Shown one piece after another: positions 9,547-19,007 of a stretch of DNA of 64,000 nucleotides. How positions within the stretch are numbered: the stretch's first letter is position 1; every line of letters starts with the position of its first letter. Both the position numbers and the translations under genes were made by a program. The notes under the pieces were generated by a model, which worked only from the letters and a program-made list of their open reading frames with translations, had not been told where the DNA came from and did no database searches. This stretch comes from Mycobacterium sp. MS1601 (GTDB lineage: Bacteria > Actinomycetota > Actinomycetes > Mycobacteriales > Mycobacteriaceae): the NCBI RefSeq assembly GCF_001984215.1, contig NZ_CP019420.1:5146001-5210000 (forward strand). Reading direction: 5' to 3'.

Positions 9547-10620
9547 GTGATGTGGCGAGGGCGACAGCTTGAGCACTTCGAGTGGGTTACTGACTTTCTG
9601 GAAGCGCGAAACGCACTGTCGTTAACTCGTCTCTTTGTTGCTGCAACTGCGACGGCGATGAGTGTGGCATTGCTGGTCCTGCTCTTCGGATCGGGCGGAC
9701 CGCGCACTCAACCCGCACAGACAATGATGTGGTTGGCTGTCGGTGGTGGCGTCGCGGGAACACTGCTGTGGCTGTGGCGCTGGCCGTCTCGGAGACAGTC
9801 TGCGGCGTTTGCTGCCATCACCACCGCGTCGATTGCATTGGCATGCTTGGCCTACCCCGACCCCTTGGCTGCGCTGCTGGGTTGCATCGCGTTCACCACC
9901 ATCGCTGGGTACGTGGCGTTCTTTCATGCCGCTCCGGTGATCCGCGGGACGCTCGTCGTCGTTGTCGCGGTGGCAGCTACTCGCGCGGTGGAACTCGCCG
10001 GCGAGGGCCGTGCCGCGCTCGCAATCGTGGACCTGTTCCTGGTGCTGCAGGCAAACATCGCGATAACGCTTGCCATTCACGGTCTGTTGCGGACGGTCAA
10101 GGGCGACTTGACGGTAGCCAATCTCGACCCACTGACCGGACTGCTGAATCGGCGCGCGTTTCGACGTCAGGTGTCCGCCGAGGTCGCACAGCGCCACGAT
10201 GCGGCCGGTGACGGGTACCTGTTGGTAGGGCTGATCGACCTCGATGGATTCAAATCTCTGAATGACTCTCTCGGACATGCCGCCGGTGACCGAGCCCTTA
10301 TCGCTGTCGCGGACGCGTTGCGCGCCTCCGCCGCCTCGACAGCTGTGGTGGCGCGCATCGGGGGCGAAGAGTTTCTGATTGCCGATCTTGTGTCATCACA
10401 CCGCGATGTTCTGATCTGTCAGCACATCTGCACCGCGATCGACGAACTGCCGATACCGACAACGGCCAGCGTGGGTACGGCGTGTATGAAATTGGACGCA
10501 CTGGCGAGAGGCGACTTCGACGAGGCCATGGACAGCCTGATATCCGCGGCGGACATGGCTATGTACCGGGCCAAGAGAAATGGTGGCAATCAGTGCAATC
10601 ATCACGGAACGTTACTCTGA
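9547..10620 (+). CDS. Membrane diguanylate cyclase (GGDEF)
   Basis: About 357 residues from GTG 9547 (ATG 9550 is equally possible). The first half contains about six hydrophobic helices. The second half is a GGDEF domain with NLDPLTGLLNRRAF at its start, the allosteric-site-like region FKSLNDSLGHAAGDRAL, and an intact active-site motif RIGGEEFLI. The final SAADMAMYRAKRNGGNQ is also typical. It should make cyclic di-GMP at the membrane. It is the third c-di-GMP-related gene within 5.5 kb. No ribosome-binding site is convincing, so the exact start is uncertain. Confidence 0.88.
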   Translation: MMWRGRQLEHFEWVTDFLEARNALSLTRLFVAATATAMSVALLVLLFGSGGPRTQPAQTMMWLAVGGGVAGTLLWLWRWPSRRQSAAFAAITTASIALACLAYPDPLAALLGCIAFTTIAGYVAFFHAAPVIRGTLVVVVAVAATRAVELAGEGRAALAIVDLFLVLQANIAITLAIHGLLRTVKGDLTVANLDPLTGLLNRRAFRRQVSAEVAQRHDAAGDGYLLVGLIDLDGFKSLNDSLGHAAGDRALIAVADALRASAASTAVVARIGGEEFLIADLVSSHRDVLICQHICTAIDELPIPTTASVGTACMKLDALARGDFDEAMDSLISAADMAMYRAKRNGGNQCNHHGTLL

Positions 10621-10729
10621 GCGGTCGCTGAGCGTTGGCTTGGCGTCCGACCCGTCGGGCTTGATCATCGACCTCAGCGTCGCCGAGGTTTCGGCGTCAG
10701 CTGACTGCAGGACGCCTTGTCGGTGACCT

Positions 10730-11494
10730 GTGGCGGCCACCAGTGCGACGATGGATGCTGTGGACGACATGGTGAACAATGCCGCAATCGACGATGCGCA
10801 TTTCCTCGAGACTGTGCAGTCGACGCTGGTCGAGGTGACGCGACAGTTTGCTCATCCGGTGAGCATGGATGAAACCTTGACGGCGATCACCACGGCCGCC
10901 ACGCGGTTGATCGACGGTGTGGACAGCGCCGATGTCCTGTTGATCGACGACGCTGACCAATACCGATCAGCGGCTGCGACTTCTCCGCTGGCTGAGAATC
11001 TGAGCCGTATTCAGCAGCAGCACCAACAGGGTCCGTGTGTCGACGCCGCTGTGGGGGAAACGATGGTGTTGTCCCAAGACCTGCGGCACGACTCTCGCTG
11101 GCCGGAGTATTCGGCGAAGGCCATCGACGCCGGAGCCTTGGGGGTGTTGTCCTTTCAGCTCTACACCCATCAGAGCCGGCCCAGCTGTCGGGCGGCGTTG
11201 AACCTGTTCAGCTGCACATCTTTCGCCTTCGATTCGGATGCGCAGGCAGCTGCTGCAATGCTGGCCACCCACGCGGCGCTGGCATTCATTGCCCAGGACC
11301 GCCAAGCGCAATTTCAGTCCGCGTTGGCCAGCCGAGACGCCATCGGACAGGCCAAAGGGATGTTGATGGAGCGGTACAAAGTTGATGCTGTTCGCGCCTT
11401 TGAGCTGATGCGCAGATTGTCCCAGGATTCCAACATCCCGATCGTGACGATCGCCGCCCGCATTGTCAGCACCGGCTCAGGTCAGTACATCTAG
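10730..11494 (+). CDS. GAF-ANTAR domain transcription antitermination regulator
   Basis: A 254-residue protein. A GAF-like sensor domain spans about residues 30-180, and the last 60 residues form an ANTAR RNA-binding domain (SRDAIGQAKGMLMERYKVDA, then FELMRRLSQDSN). ANTAR proteins bind paired hairpins in nascent RNA and prevent termination; mycobacteria have several such stand-alone GAF-ANTAR proteins. The start is uncertain: GTG 10730 and ATG 10751 are both possible. The 3' end touches the convergent SulP gene, whose stop shares 4 bp with this one. Ligand and RNA targets are unknown. Confidence 0.8.
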   Translation: MAATSATMDAVDDMVNNAAIDDAHFLETVQSTLVEVTRQFAHPVSMDETLTAITTAATRLIDGVDSADVLLIDDADQYRSAAATSPLAENLSRIQQQHQQGPCVDAAVGETMVLSQDLRHDSRWPEYSAKAIDAGALGVLSFQLYTHQSRPSCRAALNLFSCTSFAFDSDAQAAAAMLATHAALAFIAQDRQAQFQSALASRDAIGQAKGMLMERYKVDAVRAFELMRRLSQDSNIPIVTIAARIVSTGSGQYI

Positions 11495-13131
11495 TCAGGT
11501 TCAACGTGCCTGCGGGCGTGGGCGATGGCTTCGTCGAGGGAATCGATGAGGTGATTTTCGTGACTGAGGGAGTCGATGATGCCGACGTTGGTGAGCAGCG
11601 GACGGTGTTCGGGTTGTACGCCTTTGATGATGACGGTAATACCCCGAGATTCGAGATCGTGGGTGATCTGGGTCAAGGTGTGTGCCCCGGTGGCATCCAG
11701 CATGCCGAGGCGGGACAAGCGGATGATGACCACTTTTGTGTCCGGGTGGCTGGCTTTGGCAATGGCCGAGGACATGCGGTCGGCGGCACCGAAGAACATG
11801 GCACCGTCGAGGCGGAGTAGGACGATGTGTTCATCACCGGGTAATGGTGGGCCGGGCAGGTTCTCGCGGGTCACGCTGCTGCGTCGTGCCACGGTGTACA
11901 GGGCCAGAAGCGCGCTGATCGCGATGCCGATCTCGACAGCCTGGATCAGGTCGAAACACACGGTGATCACCGCTGTCAGCGTGAAGGTGGCCGCCCCTGA
12001 ACGGCTGGACCGCAGTATCCGCGCAACCGTGTGCCGAGAGATCATGCGACACGAGGTGACCATCAATACTGCTGACAATGATGCGATCGGAATAGCTGCG
12101 ACCGGACTGCTGACGACATAGACGACTGCCAACAGCAGAATCGAATGCACGATCGCAGACAGCCGGGTCTGTGCCCCGGATCGGACGTTGACCGCGGTGC
12201 GCGCGATCGCCCCGGTGGCGGGCATCCCCCCGAACACACCCGATGCCATGGAAGCCAGCCCCTGACCGACGAGTTCGCGGTCCGGGTCATACGGTCCGGT
12301 CGCCGACATCGAGGCGGCCACCCGCGCGGAGAGCAGCGACTCGATCGCGGCCAGTGCGGCAATCGTCAGTGCGGCACCGAGAAGCTGGTGCAGTGTGGCC
12401 AGGTCGGTGTGTGGCCAGACCGGGGCGGGCAGATGCGATGGCAATTCCCCGATCCGGGTTGTCGGCAACTGCACGGCGATGACGAGCACGGTGGCTGCGA
12501 CGACGGCAAGAAGCGACGCGGGGAGTGCGGGGTGAAGTCGCGGCGCCGTCAGCATCATCAGCACCACGACCGCCACCACGACAAGTGCGGGCCACGCTGT
12601 GGTCCAATCGGCGTGCACGACAGTCGAGGCCGCGGCCATCACGGGGGATTGGCCTTGCGGGGTCGGTTGGCCGAGGGCCGCGGGAACCTGTTGCAGGAAG
12701 ATGATGATCGCGATTCCGAGAGTGAACCCTTCGATGACCGGCCAAGGGATGAACGTCACGGCGCGGCCGATACCACTGATTCCGGCGGCGAGCACAACAA
12801 CCCCGGCCAGTACCGTGACCAGGGCGACGCTGCTCAGGCCGTATTGGGTGACGATCGGTGCCAGCACGACGGCCATCGCGCCGGTGGGACCCGAGACCTG
12901 CACATGCGAACCGCCGAACACCGCGGCCACCACTCCTGCAATGACGGCGGTTATCAGCCCGGCCGCGGCGCCCACACCGGAGCTGATTCCGAACGCGAGG
13001 GCCAGTGGCAGTGCCACCACCCCGACGGTGACGCCGGCCACTGCATCACGACGCCAGGATCGCCGCAGCCCGGTGTAGTCACTCGGGCTGGGCAGGAGTC
13101 GAAGGGCACGATCGAGGAGCAGGTTCCTCAT
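11491..13131 (-). CDS. SulP-family anion transporter with STAS domain
   Basis: A 546-residue SLC26/SulP transporter. It opens with WRRDAVAGVTVGVVALPLALAFG, the usual first helix region, has about 10-12 transmembrane segments to residue 400, and ends with a cytoplasmic STAS domain (VVIIRLSRLGMLDATGAHTL). Such proteins carry sulfate, bicarbonate or other anions. The start overlaps the stop of the upstream ArsR gene by four bases (ATGA), so the two are translationally coupled and the transporter is probably under that repressor. The substrate is not determinable here; bicarbonate or sulfate are candidates. Confidence 0.88.
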   Translation of the reverse strand: MRNLLLDRALRLLPSPSDYTGLRRSWRRDAVAGVTVGVVALPLALAFGISSGVGAAAGLITAVIAGVVAAVFGGSHVQVSGPTGAMAVVLAPIVTQYGLSSVALVTVLAGVVVLAAGISGIGRAVTFIPWPVIEGFTLGIAIIIFLQQVPAALGQPTPQGQSPVMAAASTVVHADWTTAWPALVVVAVVVLMMLTAPRLHPALPASLLAVVAATVLVIAVQLPTTRIGELPSHLPAPVWPHTDLATLHQLLGAALTIAALAAIESLLSARVAASMSATGPYDPDRELVGQGLASMASGVFGGMPATGAIARTAVNVRSGAQTRLSAIVHSILLLAVVYVVSSPVAAIPIASLSAVLMVTSCRMISRHTVARILRSSRSGAATFTLTAVITVCFDLIQAVEIGIAISALLALYTVARRSSVTRENLPGPPLPGDEHIVLLRLDGAMFFGAADRMSSAIAKASHPDTKVVIIRLSRLGMLDATGAHTLTQITHDLESRGITVIIKGVQPEHRPLLTNVGIIDSLSHENHLIDSLDEAIAHARRHVEPD

Positions 13132-13505
13132 TCAGAGACGCCGATGGGTGGCAGTGAACTCAGCGCGTCAAGCTGATCACGCTGGGCGGCAAGCGTATCG
13201 GCGAGGAACGTTCGGGCAATCAGCAACAGTTCGGCGATCTTCGGGTGGGCGATCGTGTAGAACACGGCGTTGCCCACCCGGTGCGCACCAACCACGTGAT
13301 GTCGTTTCAGGACAGCCAGATGCTGCGAGAGCAAGGTCGGTTCGATCTCGGTGGCGGCGAGGATCGCGCTGACCGGTGTCGGCTCCTCGTTGGCAGACAG
13401 AATCTCCAACACCCGGATGCGTGCCGGATGGGCCAGTGCTTTGAACAGGTTGGCCTTGATCTCATAGAGCGGTCGCCCAGGGCCGTACATGACGCTGTCG
13501 CTCAT
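13128..13505 (-). CDS. ArsR-family winged-helix repressor
   Basis: A 125-residue ArsR-type regulator: KANLFKALAHPARIRVLEIL (helix 1-2), then LSQHLAVLKRHHVV (recognition helix) and the beta-wing VGNAVFYTIA. No Cys pair is visible at the classic arsenic site, so an acid or redox signal or another metal site is possible. The gene lies directly before a SulP transporter with a 4-bp overlap. An inverted repeat in the upstream divergent region (13532-13557) is a good candidate operator, predicting autoregulation of this regulator-transporter pair. Confidence 0.88.
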   Translation of the reverse strand: MSDSVMYGPGRPLYEIKANLFKALAHPARIRVLEILSANEEPTPVSAILAATEIEPTLLSQHLAVLKRHHVVGAHRVGNAVFYTIAHPKIAELLLIARTFLADTLAAQRDQLDALSSLPPIGVSE

Positions 13506-13531
13506 CGTCGCCTCCTTGGGTCACTGGATTC

Positions 13532-13557
13532 ATGGATTGATGGAATTCGCAATCCAT
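13532..13557. promoter_or_regulatory. Candidate ArsR operator (inverted repeat)
   Basis: ATGGATTG (13532-13539) and CAATCCAT (13550-13557) form a perfect 8-bp inverted repeat with a 10-bp spacer, in the 76-bp gap between the leftward arsR and the rightward DUF5313-like gene. The position fits a shared operator. The link to this ArsR protein is inferred from location only. Confidence 0.55.
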
Positions 13558-13581
13558 CATATAGGGGTCTATTGTCGTGCC

Positions 13582-14001
13582 ATGACCCGCGATGACATCG
13601 CACGGACGACACCCGGCCCGTGGCAGTACTTCACCTACTGTTACGGGCGAGCGCTACCCGATTCGATGCGCTCGTGGGTGGCTCGGGATCTGGCTGGTCC
13701 CGGGGCGACGGTACGGATGATGGTTCGGGTTGCCATTCCTGCGGTTCTGGTCCTGGCGCCCATCTGGTTCATCCCCATGTCGCTGTATCTGCATGCCAGC
13801 ATGACGCTGCCTATTCTGATCCCGTTCGTGTACTTCTCCCATGCCCTCAACAAGGTGTGGCGGCGTCACATGCTCGCCAAGCATGGGCTGCCCCCCGGTC
13901 TTCTCGACGAACGGGCGCGTCTGAAGAACGCTCATGTGCACCAGGCGTACGCCGACCGTTACGGCCCGCGCACCGGCCCGAGCAGCAGCCACGACATCTG
14001 A
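13582..14001 (+). CDS. DUF5313-like small membrane protein
   Basis: 139 residues from ATG 13582. The N-terminus (PGPWQYFTYCYGRALPDSMR) and the following WVARDLAGPG match actinobacterial DUF5313 proteins, which have two closely spaced hydrophobic helices (here about residues 50-90) and a charged C-terminal tail. Function is unknown. It is divergent from arsR-sulP and may share the inverted-repeat operator between them. Confidence 0.7.
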   Translation: MTRDDIARTTPGPWQYFTYCYGRALPDSMRSWVARDLAGPGATVRMMVRVAIPAVLVLAPIWFIPMSLYLHASMTLPILIPFVYFSHALNKVWRRHMLAKHGLPPGLLDERARLKNAHVHQAYADRYGPRTGPSSSHDI

Positions 14002-14243
14002 TCGTTGCTCCGACGCAGACTCTCTGCTCCCGGATGCCCTCGACACCCTTGAGCCCCAGTCCTTTTGGTGGGGTTCGACGCGAACCCTTTGCCGTTCGGA
14101 TGTGCGGGCCCGTTCCGTCACCACCGGAATCGTCGACTCGCCCGACGTCATCAACCACCGGCGAGGATGCGCCCCGGCCTGAAAAAGGGGTGCGCGGGGT
14201 CAAGGCCCGGTATTGTCCACGGCAACAACAAAAGGGGATTGTT

Positions 14244-14516
14244 ATGGCACAAAAGTTTTCGGGTCGTCGTCTCGGTGCGGTGATCGGTGGTGGTGCGATC
14301 CTCGCGATGATCGGCTTCACCGCGGCGTGCAGCAGTGAGAGCAGCACCCCAGAGGAGTCGACCACGACCACCACCACCACCACGACAACGACGACCACGT
14401 CGGAGCCGACGGTGAGCCCCACGGAGAACATGCCCAACCCGAACGTCTCGGGTGTCTTCACGCCGCCGGTGGTGGCGCCGCAGCCGACGCTGCAGCATCC
14501 CTCTCCCGGCGACTAA
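14244..14516 (+). CDS. Small secreted lipoprotein-like protein with poly-Thr tract
   Basis: 90 residues from ATG 14244, preceded by AAAGGGGA. A signal peptide with positive residues (KFSGRRLG), a hydrophobic stretch and a lipobox-like FTAAC is followed by a run of about 12 threonines and a Pro-rich tail (VFTPPVVAPQPTLQHPSPGD). The threonine run comes from a repeated ACC/ACG trinucleotide tract around 14360-14400. The probable location is the cell envelope, and Thr/Pro-rich linkers are often O-mannosylated in mycobacteria. No functional domain is recognised. Confidence 0.65.
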   Translation: MAQKFSGRRLGAVIGGGAILAMIGFTAACSSESSTPEESTTTTTTTTTTTTTSEPTVSPTENMPNPNVSGVFTPPVVAPQPTLQHPSPGD

Positions 14517-14597
14517 CCCATTGGTGAGGAGCAAGGTGATCAGTACGGGTGTCTCGTCGCTCGTTGATCGCCTTGGTTCTCGTCGAGAGCTGAACCA

Positions 14598-14614
14598 CTC
14601 CTCTGTCAGAGGAG
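14598..14614. terminator. Hairpin downstream of the lipoprotein gene
   Basis: CTCCTCT-GTC-AGAGGAG is a perfect 7-bp stem with a 3-base loop, 80 bp after the lipoprotein stop. There is no U-tract, as is common for actinobacterial intrinsic terminators. A terminator role is inferred from position. Confidence 0.4.
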
Positions 14615-14797
14615 CTGGGTGGTCTTCTTCTCCCGCCGTCAAGGTGGGCAACGGTGCCTCGGCTGACCAATACAGACGTGCCCACGTTCCTCGTCCTCGG
14701 GCGGCACGCCCGGGGCTCTGTGCAACCCGCCACCGCGAGGTCGCGTAGATTTGAGGATCACTCCGAGCACCTGACACTGCATTCAACGAAGGCCATG

Positions 14798-15046
14798 ATG
14801 TCCGAGGACCCGAACACAGACGTTCCACCGAATCACCTCTCCATCGATCCGACCAGTCCCTTTTTCAGCGAAGAGGTGCTGCGCCGCGACGTGGGTATTC
14901 GCTTCAACGGCGTCGAGAAAACCAATGTTCACGAATACAACGTCGCCGAGGGTTGGGTGCGTGTTGAAGTCCGCACCGCGAAGGATCGCCGGGGCAATCC
15001 TATGGTCGTCAAGCTCAGTGGCACGGTTGAGCCTTATTTTCGTTGA
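14798..15046 (+). CDS. DUF3297 family protein
   Basis: About 82 residues (ATG 14798; ATG 14795 is adjacent). The sequence follows the DUF3297 pattern closely: LSIDPTSPFFSEEVLRRDVG, then IRFNGVEKTNVHEYNVAEGW, a DRRGNPM turn, and the end VKLSGTVEPYF. These are small, single-domain bacterial proteins, often annotated as glutathione-peroxidase-associated, but without a proven activity. The preceding 280 bp hold only the hairpin described above. Confidence 0.75.
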   Translation: MSEDPNTDVPPNHLSIDPTSPFFSEEVLRRDVGIRFNGVEKTNVHEYNVAEGWVRVEVRTAKDRRGNPMVVKLSGTVEPYFR

Positions 15047-15386
15047 GCGGCATGGCGGGCGCGCTTGATCCCCAGCGCGGCTCTGAGCGCAAAGCGCGAC
15101 TGGCCTGCGGCCTGAGCGGCCAGGCTGACGATCTCTAACCGTTTGGCGCGCAGTGTCATTGGAGGTAGGCGGTCGCGTTTGCGGTCCGTGTGGTTGAGGC
15201 TGCGCGCCGATCACACATGCGCGTCCCGCGTGGCGGCGACTCTGGTTTGCCGGACCCTCCCCGACGCGACTACTCAGGAACCGGCGAAGCGGAAATCGGA
15301 GTCCGTCTGCACCGCAGATGCCCGGTAAAATAGGCTGTTGGTTCCGCACCCGCGGATTACGGCCGGAGACCTGAGGGGGAGGATCG
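15047..15386. other. 340-bp gap before the molybdate operon
   Basis: No convincing gene. On the minus strand a 41-codon frame (15159 to 15034) reads as a basic peptide but lacks any ribosome-binding site, so I do not call it. AGGGGGAGGATC just before 15387 is the ribosome-binding site of the next gene. A molybdenum-responsive element is not evident. Confidence 0.4.
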
Positions 15387-15791
15387 TTGTCGGATATCCG
15401 GATCAAGGATGCCGCCACGTTGTTGGGCGTCAGTGATGACACGGTCCGGCGGTGGATCGACAGTGGAAATCTCACGGCGCAGAGAGATTCCGCAGGTCGC
15501 AAGGTCATCGCCGGAGAAGTGCTGGCCGAATTTGCGCGCGAGCACGCGGCGCCCCCACCGGATCCGTTGGGGATCTCCAGTTCGGCGCGCAACCGCTTCG
15601 TAGGACTGGTGACCCGGGTCAATGCCGACGGGGTGATGGCCGAGGTGCAGATGCAGTGCGGGCCTTTCACCGTCGTCTCCCTGATGAGCAGCGAGTCGGC
15701 AAAGGGATTGGGTTTGCAGCCAGGTTCACTCGCCGTGGCCGTCGTCAAGGCAACCACCGTGATCGTCGAAACACCGGAAGGCAGTTCATGA
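15387..15791 (+). CDS. HTH-TOBE molybdate-responsive regulator / molybdopterin-binding protein
   Basis: 134 residues from TTG 15387, with GAGGGGGAGGA upstream. The N-terminus is an excisionase/MerR-like helix-turn-helix (IKDAATLLGVSDDTVRRWID), and the C-terminus is a single TOBE/Mop domain that binds molybdate or tungstate (SSARNRFVGLVTRV to VVKATTVIVETPE). The stop overlaps the modA start by 4 bp, so it is the first gene of the molybdate operon and probably controls it in response to oxyanion. This arrangement is common in actinobacteria. Confidence 0.85.
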   Translation: MSDIRIKDAATLLGVSDDTVRRWIDSGNLTAQRDSAGRKVIAGEVLAEFAREHAAPPPDPLGISSSARNRFVGLVTRVNADGVMAEVQMQCGPFTVVSLMSSESAKGLGLQPGSLAVAVVKATTVIVETPEGSS

Positions 15792-16555
15792 TGCGCGCGG
15801 TTCACTTCGCCCTCGCAGCACTCGGTGTCGCCACCCTCGTCGCCGGCTGTTCGGGCTCTGGGTCCGACTCCGTGTCCGCCACCGGTGATATCACTGTGTT
15901 TGCTGCCGCGTCGCTGAAAAGCACGTTCACCGAATTGGGTGCCCAACTCGAGGCCGCCAACCCCGGCACCACGGTGAGCTTCAACTTCGCCGGCTCGTCG
16001 GATCTTGTTGCCCAACTCGCCCAGGGCGCCCCCGCAGATGTGTTCGCCTCCGCCGACGAAAACAACATGGCCAAGGCAGTCGACGGCGGTCTTGTCGCCG
16101 GTGACCCGGTGGACTTCGCCACCAACACACTGACGATCGTGACACCGCCGGGAAACCCCAAGGGCATTGCCTCGTTTGCCGATCTCGCCAGACCGGAGAT
16201 CACCGTCGTCGTGTGCGCTCCCCAGGTACCGTGCGGTTCCGCCACCGAGAAGATCGAGCAACAGACCGGGGTCACCTTGGCCCCGGTCAGCGAGGAGTCT
16301 GCCGTCACCGACGTACTCGGCAAGATCACCTCCGGGCAAGCCGATGCCGGCCTGGTCTACGTCACCGACGCCAAAGGCGCCGGCGACGCGGTGACCGAAG
16401 TTTCCTTCCCCGAATCCAGCGGTGCGGTCAATACGTACCCCATCGCAGTTCTGTCCGGGGCGGCCAACTCGGAAGCGGCGCAGGGTTTCGTGGACTTCGT
16501 CACCGGCCCCGAAGGTCAGAAGCTGCTGTCGCAGGCAGGTTTCGCCGCTCCATGA
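15788..16555 (+). CDS. modA: Molybdate ABC transporter substrate-binding lipoprotein
   Basis: 255 residues from ATG 15788 (ATG 15791 is also possible). A lipoprotein signal ([10 protein letters not shown]) is followed by the ModA core: [47 protein letters not shown], and a C-terminal VNTYPIAVL. It captures molybdate outside the membrane and delivers it to ModBC. It is coupled by 4-bp overlaps to the TOBE regulator upstream and modB downstream. Confidence 0.93.
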   Translation: MMRAVHFALAALGVATLVAGCSGSGSDSVSATGDITVFAAASLKSTFTELGAQLEAANPGTTVSFNFAGSSDLVAQLAQGAPADVFASADENNMAKAVDGGLVAGDPVDFATNTLTIVTPPGNPKGIASFADLARPEITVVVCAPQVPCGSATEKIEQQTGVTLAPVSEESAVTDVLGKITSGQADAGLVYVTDAKGAGDAVTEVSFPESSGAVNTYPIAVLSGAANSEAAQGFVDFVTGPEGQKLLSQAGFAAP

Positions 16556-17364
16556 GGCTCCGGCAACAAGCCGGAAGGCTGATCCAGGTCGGTGTGCCGG
16601 TCTGGATCTATCTGCCGGCCATGGTCGGGGCGCTGTTCGTCGTTCTCCCGTTGATCGCGATTTTGCTGAAGATCGACTGGGCGAACTTCATCCCCCTGGT
16701 CGTCTCCGAATCATCGCGCTCGGCACTGCTGCTGAGTCTCAAGACCGCCACGGCAAGCACACTCGTGTGTACCTGCCTGGGCGTGCCGATGGCGGTGGTG
16801 CTGGCCCGCGGACAGTTCCCGGGACAGGCGGTGCTTCGCGCTCTGGTGTTGTTGCCCCTGGTCCTCCCACCGGTGGTGGGAGGTATCGCCCTGCTCTACA
16901 CCTACGGCCGCCTCGGCCTGCTCGGTCAGCATCTCGAGGCGTTCGGTGTCCGGATCGCGTTCTCCACCACCGCGGTGGTCCTGGCCCAGTCCTTTGTGTC
17001 ACTGCCGTTTCTGGTCGTCAGTCTCGAAGGCGCCATCCGGTCGGCCGGAAGCCAGTACGAGAACATCGCCGCGACACTCGGTGCTCGACCCACCACCGTG
17101 CTGTGGACGGTGACGTTGCCGTTGGTGCTGCCCGGTCTGATGTCGGGTGCGGTACTGGCATTCGCGCGGTCGCTGGGCGAGTTCGGCGCCACTTTGACTT
17201 TTGCCGGCTCCCTGCAGGGGGTGACGCGCACGCTGCCGCTGGAGATCTATCTGCAGCGCGAAACCGATCCTGATGCCGCAGTGGCACTCTCGCTGTTGTT
17301 GATCGTGGTCGCCGCGGTCATCGTCATTGCCTCGGCCTCGCGCCGACTGACAGGCCCGATATGA
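16552..17364 (+). CDS. modB: Molybdate ABC transporter permease
   Basis: 270 residues from ATG 16552, overlapping the modA stop. The protein has about six transmembrane helices and the binding-protein-dependent permease EAA-like loop ([20 protein letters not shown], then a proline-rich [12 protein letters not shown]). It forms the channel of the ModABC importer in the inner membrane. The length is slightly above the 220-230 residues of E. coli ModB and agrees with actinobacterial forms. Confidence 0.92.
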   Translation: MRLRQQAGRLIQVGVPVWIYLPAMVGALFVVLPLIAILLKIDWANFIPLVVSESSRSALLLSLKTATASTLVCTCLGVPMAVVLARGQFPGQAVLRALVLLPLVLPPVVGGIALLYTYGRLGLLGQHLEAFGVRIAFSTTAVVLAQSFVSLPFLVVSLEGAIRSAGSQYENIAATLGARPTTVLWTVTLPLVLPGLMSGAVLAFARSLGEFGATLTFAGSLQGVTRTLPLEIYLQRETDPDAAVALSLLLIVVAAVIVIASASRRLTGPI

Positions 17365-18452
17365 GTGGCCTTGACCTGCGCGCACGACTGGAACTCCGAG
17401 ATGTCGAGTTCGACCTGGCACTCGATCACGGTGATGTGCTCGCCGTGCTGGGGCCCAACGGTGCGGGGAAATCCACTCTGCTGTCGCTGATCGCCGGTCT
17501 GCTTCGGCCGGATGAGGGCCGAATACTCCTGGGCGACACCGTGATCGTCGACACCACCGACGATACGTTCGTCCCCGCCCATCGCCGCGGCGTGGTGATG
17601 CTCGCCCAACAGGCGCTGCTGTTCCCGCACATGAGCGTCGCTGCCAACGTCGCCTACGCCCCTCGATGCCACGGTCGCAGCAGAACCGAGGCGTCGGCCA
17701 TCGCGCAGAAGTGGCTCAAGGCGGTCGAAGCCGAGCACCTTGCCGACCGCAAGCCTGCCCAACTCTCGGGCGGGCAGGCTCAGCGGGTGGCGATCGCCCG
17801 TGCGCTGGCCGCCGAACCGCAACTGCTGTTGCTCGATGAGCCGATGGCCGCCCTTGATGTCACGGCCGCACCAGCGGTACGGCGGCTGCTGCGTGACATC
17901 CTGCGCGGCGATCGAAGGACCGCGGTTATCGTCACCCACGATATTCTCGACGCTCTGGCAGTCGCCAACAAGGTGATTGTCGTCGAACAGGGGCGGATCG
18001 TGGAACAAGGCGCCGTCCGCGACATCCTCACCTCGCCGCGCAGCGCCTTTGCCGCACGTATCGCCGGGGTGAACCTGGTTCCCGGAACAGCAGGCGAGCC
18101 TGGTGTGATCCAGACTCCCACCGGTGCACAGATTTTCGGTGTCGGAGAGCTGGTATCGGGCCGCGCCGCGGTCGGGCTGTTCCGTCCCGCCGCGGTGTCG
18201 GTGTTTCGCGATCCACCGCAGGGCAGCCCGCGCAACGTCTTTCCCGTGACGATCGTCGAAATGGACTTCACCGGGAGCACGGTCCGTGTGCGCGGACAGG
18301 GACAGATCGACGCAAGCACCGGAATCGCTGCAGACATCACCGCCGCAGCCGCTGCTGACCTCGACCTCGCGCCCGGTCAGGAGGTCTACTTCGTGGTCAA
18401 GGCCCAGGAAGTCGAACTGCATCCAGCGTTGGAAACCGACGACCGCACCTGA
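17361..18452 (+). CDS. modC: Molybdate ABC transporter ATPase with TOBE domain
   Basis: 363 residues from ATG 17361, overlapping modB. Walker [12 protein letters not shown], signature [15 protein letters not shown], Walker [13 protein letters not shown] and switch His (VTHD) are intact. The C-terminal part from about residue 290 ([20 protein letters not shown]) is a TOBE/Mop domain for molybdate sensing, typical of ModC. It ends 22 bp before the convergent metal-sensing repressor gene. Confidence 0.93.
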   Translation: MSGLDLRARLELRDVEFDLALDHGDVLAVLGPNGAGKSTLLSLIAGLLRPDEGRILLGDTVIVDTTDDTFVPAHRRGVVMLAQQALLFPHMSVAANVAYAPRCHGRSRTEASAIAQKWLKAVEAEHLADRKPAQLSGGQAQRVAIARALAAEPQLLLLDEPMAALDVTAAPAVRRLLRDILRGDRRTAVIVTHDILDALAVANKVIVVEQGRIVEQGAVRDILTSPRSAFAARIAGVNLVPGTAGEPGVIQTPTGAQIFGVGELVSGRAAVGLFRPAAVSVFRDPPQGSPRNVFPVTIVEMDFTGSTVRVRGQGQIDASTGIAADITAAAAADLDLAPGQEVYFVVKAQEVELHPALETDDRT

Positions 18453-18474
18453 TGTTGTGCCGCCGCAATGCTCA

Positions 18475-18774
<300 letters not shown>

Positions 18775-18779
18775 TCATA

Positions 18780-18795
18780 GTACCCGCAGGGGTAT
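18780..18795. promoter_or_regulatory. CsoR/CstR-type operator
   Basis: GTACCCGCAGGGGTAT contains the inverted repeat TACCC-GCAG-GGGTA, the classic pseudo-palindrome bound by CsoR-family repressors. It lies 36 bp before the repressor start and 213 bp before the ATPase start, so it may control both. Confidence 0.7.
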
Positions 18796-19007
18796 TTTCG
18801 GCAGTGCTCAGCAAGGGGCCGGTCCGGCGGCTGGAGGAATCACGCGGACGTCTCTGACCTTGTCCAGGTCATCGACGCCGCAAACTGCACTGGTCATGTC
18901 GCGACGGGGCCCAATGGCCCTACTGGCAGTCGCCCTTTCGTGATCGACTCGGATGAGCGGCGACACCACGACCTCGGTTGCGCTGTGTGATCGGCGGGAG
19001 GTTCTCG

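Noticed and set aside
15034..15159. 41-codon minus-strand frame ending in ARHAAQRK
   Set aside because: Looks protein-like, but has no ribosome-binding site and overlaps the DUF3297 stop; not enough support.
17247..18422. 391-codon minus-strand frame opposite modC
   Set aside because: Antisense shadow of modC with no family features; modC has intact Walker and signature motifs.
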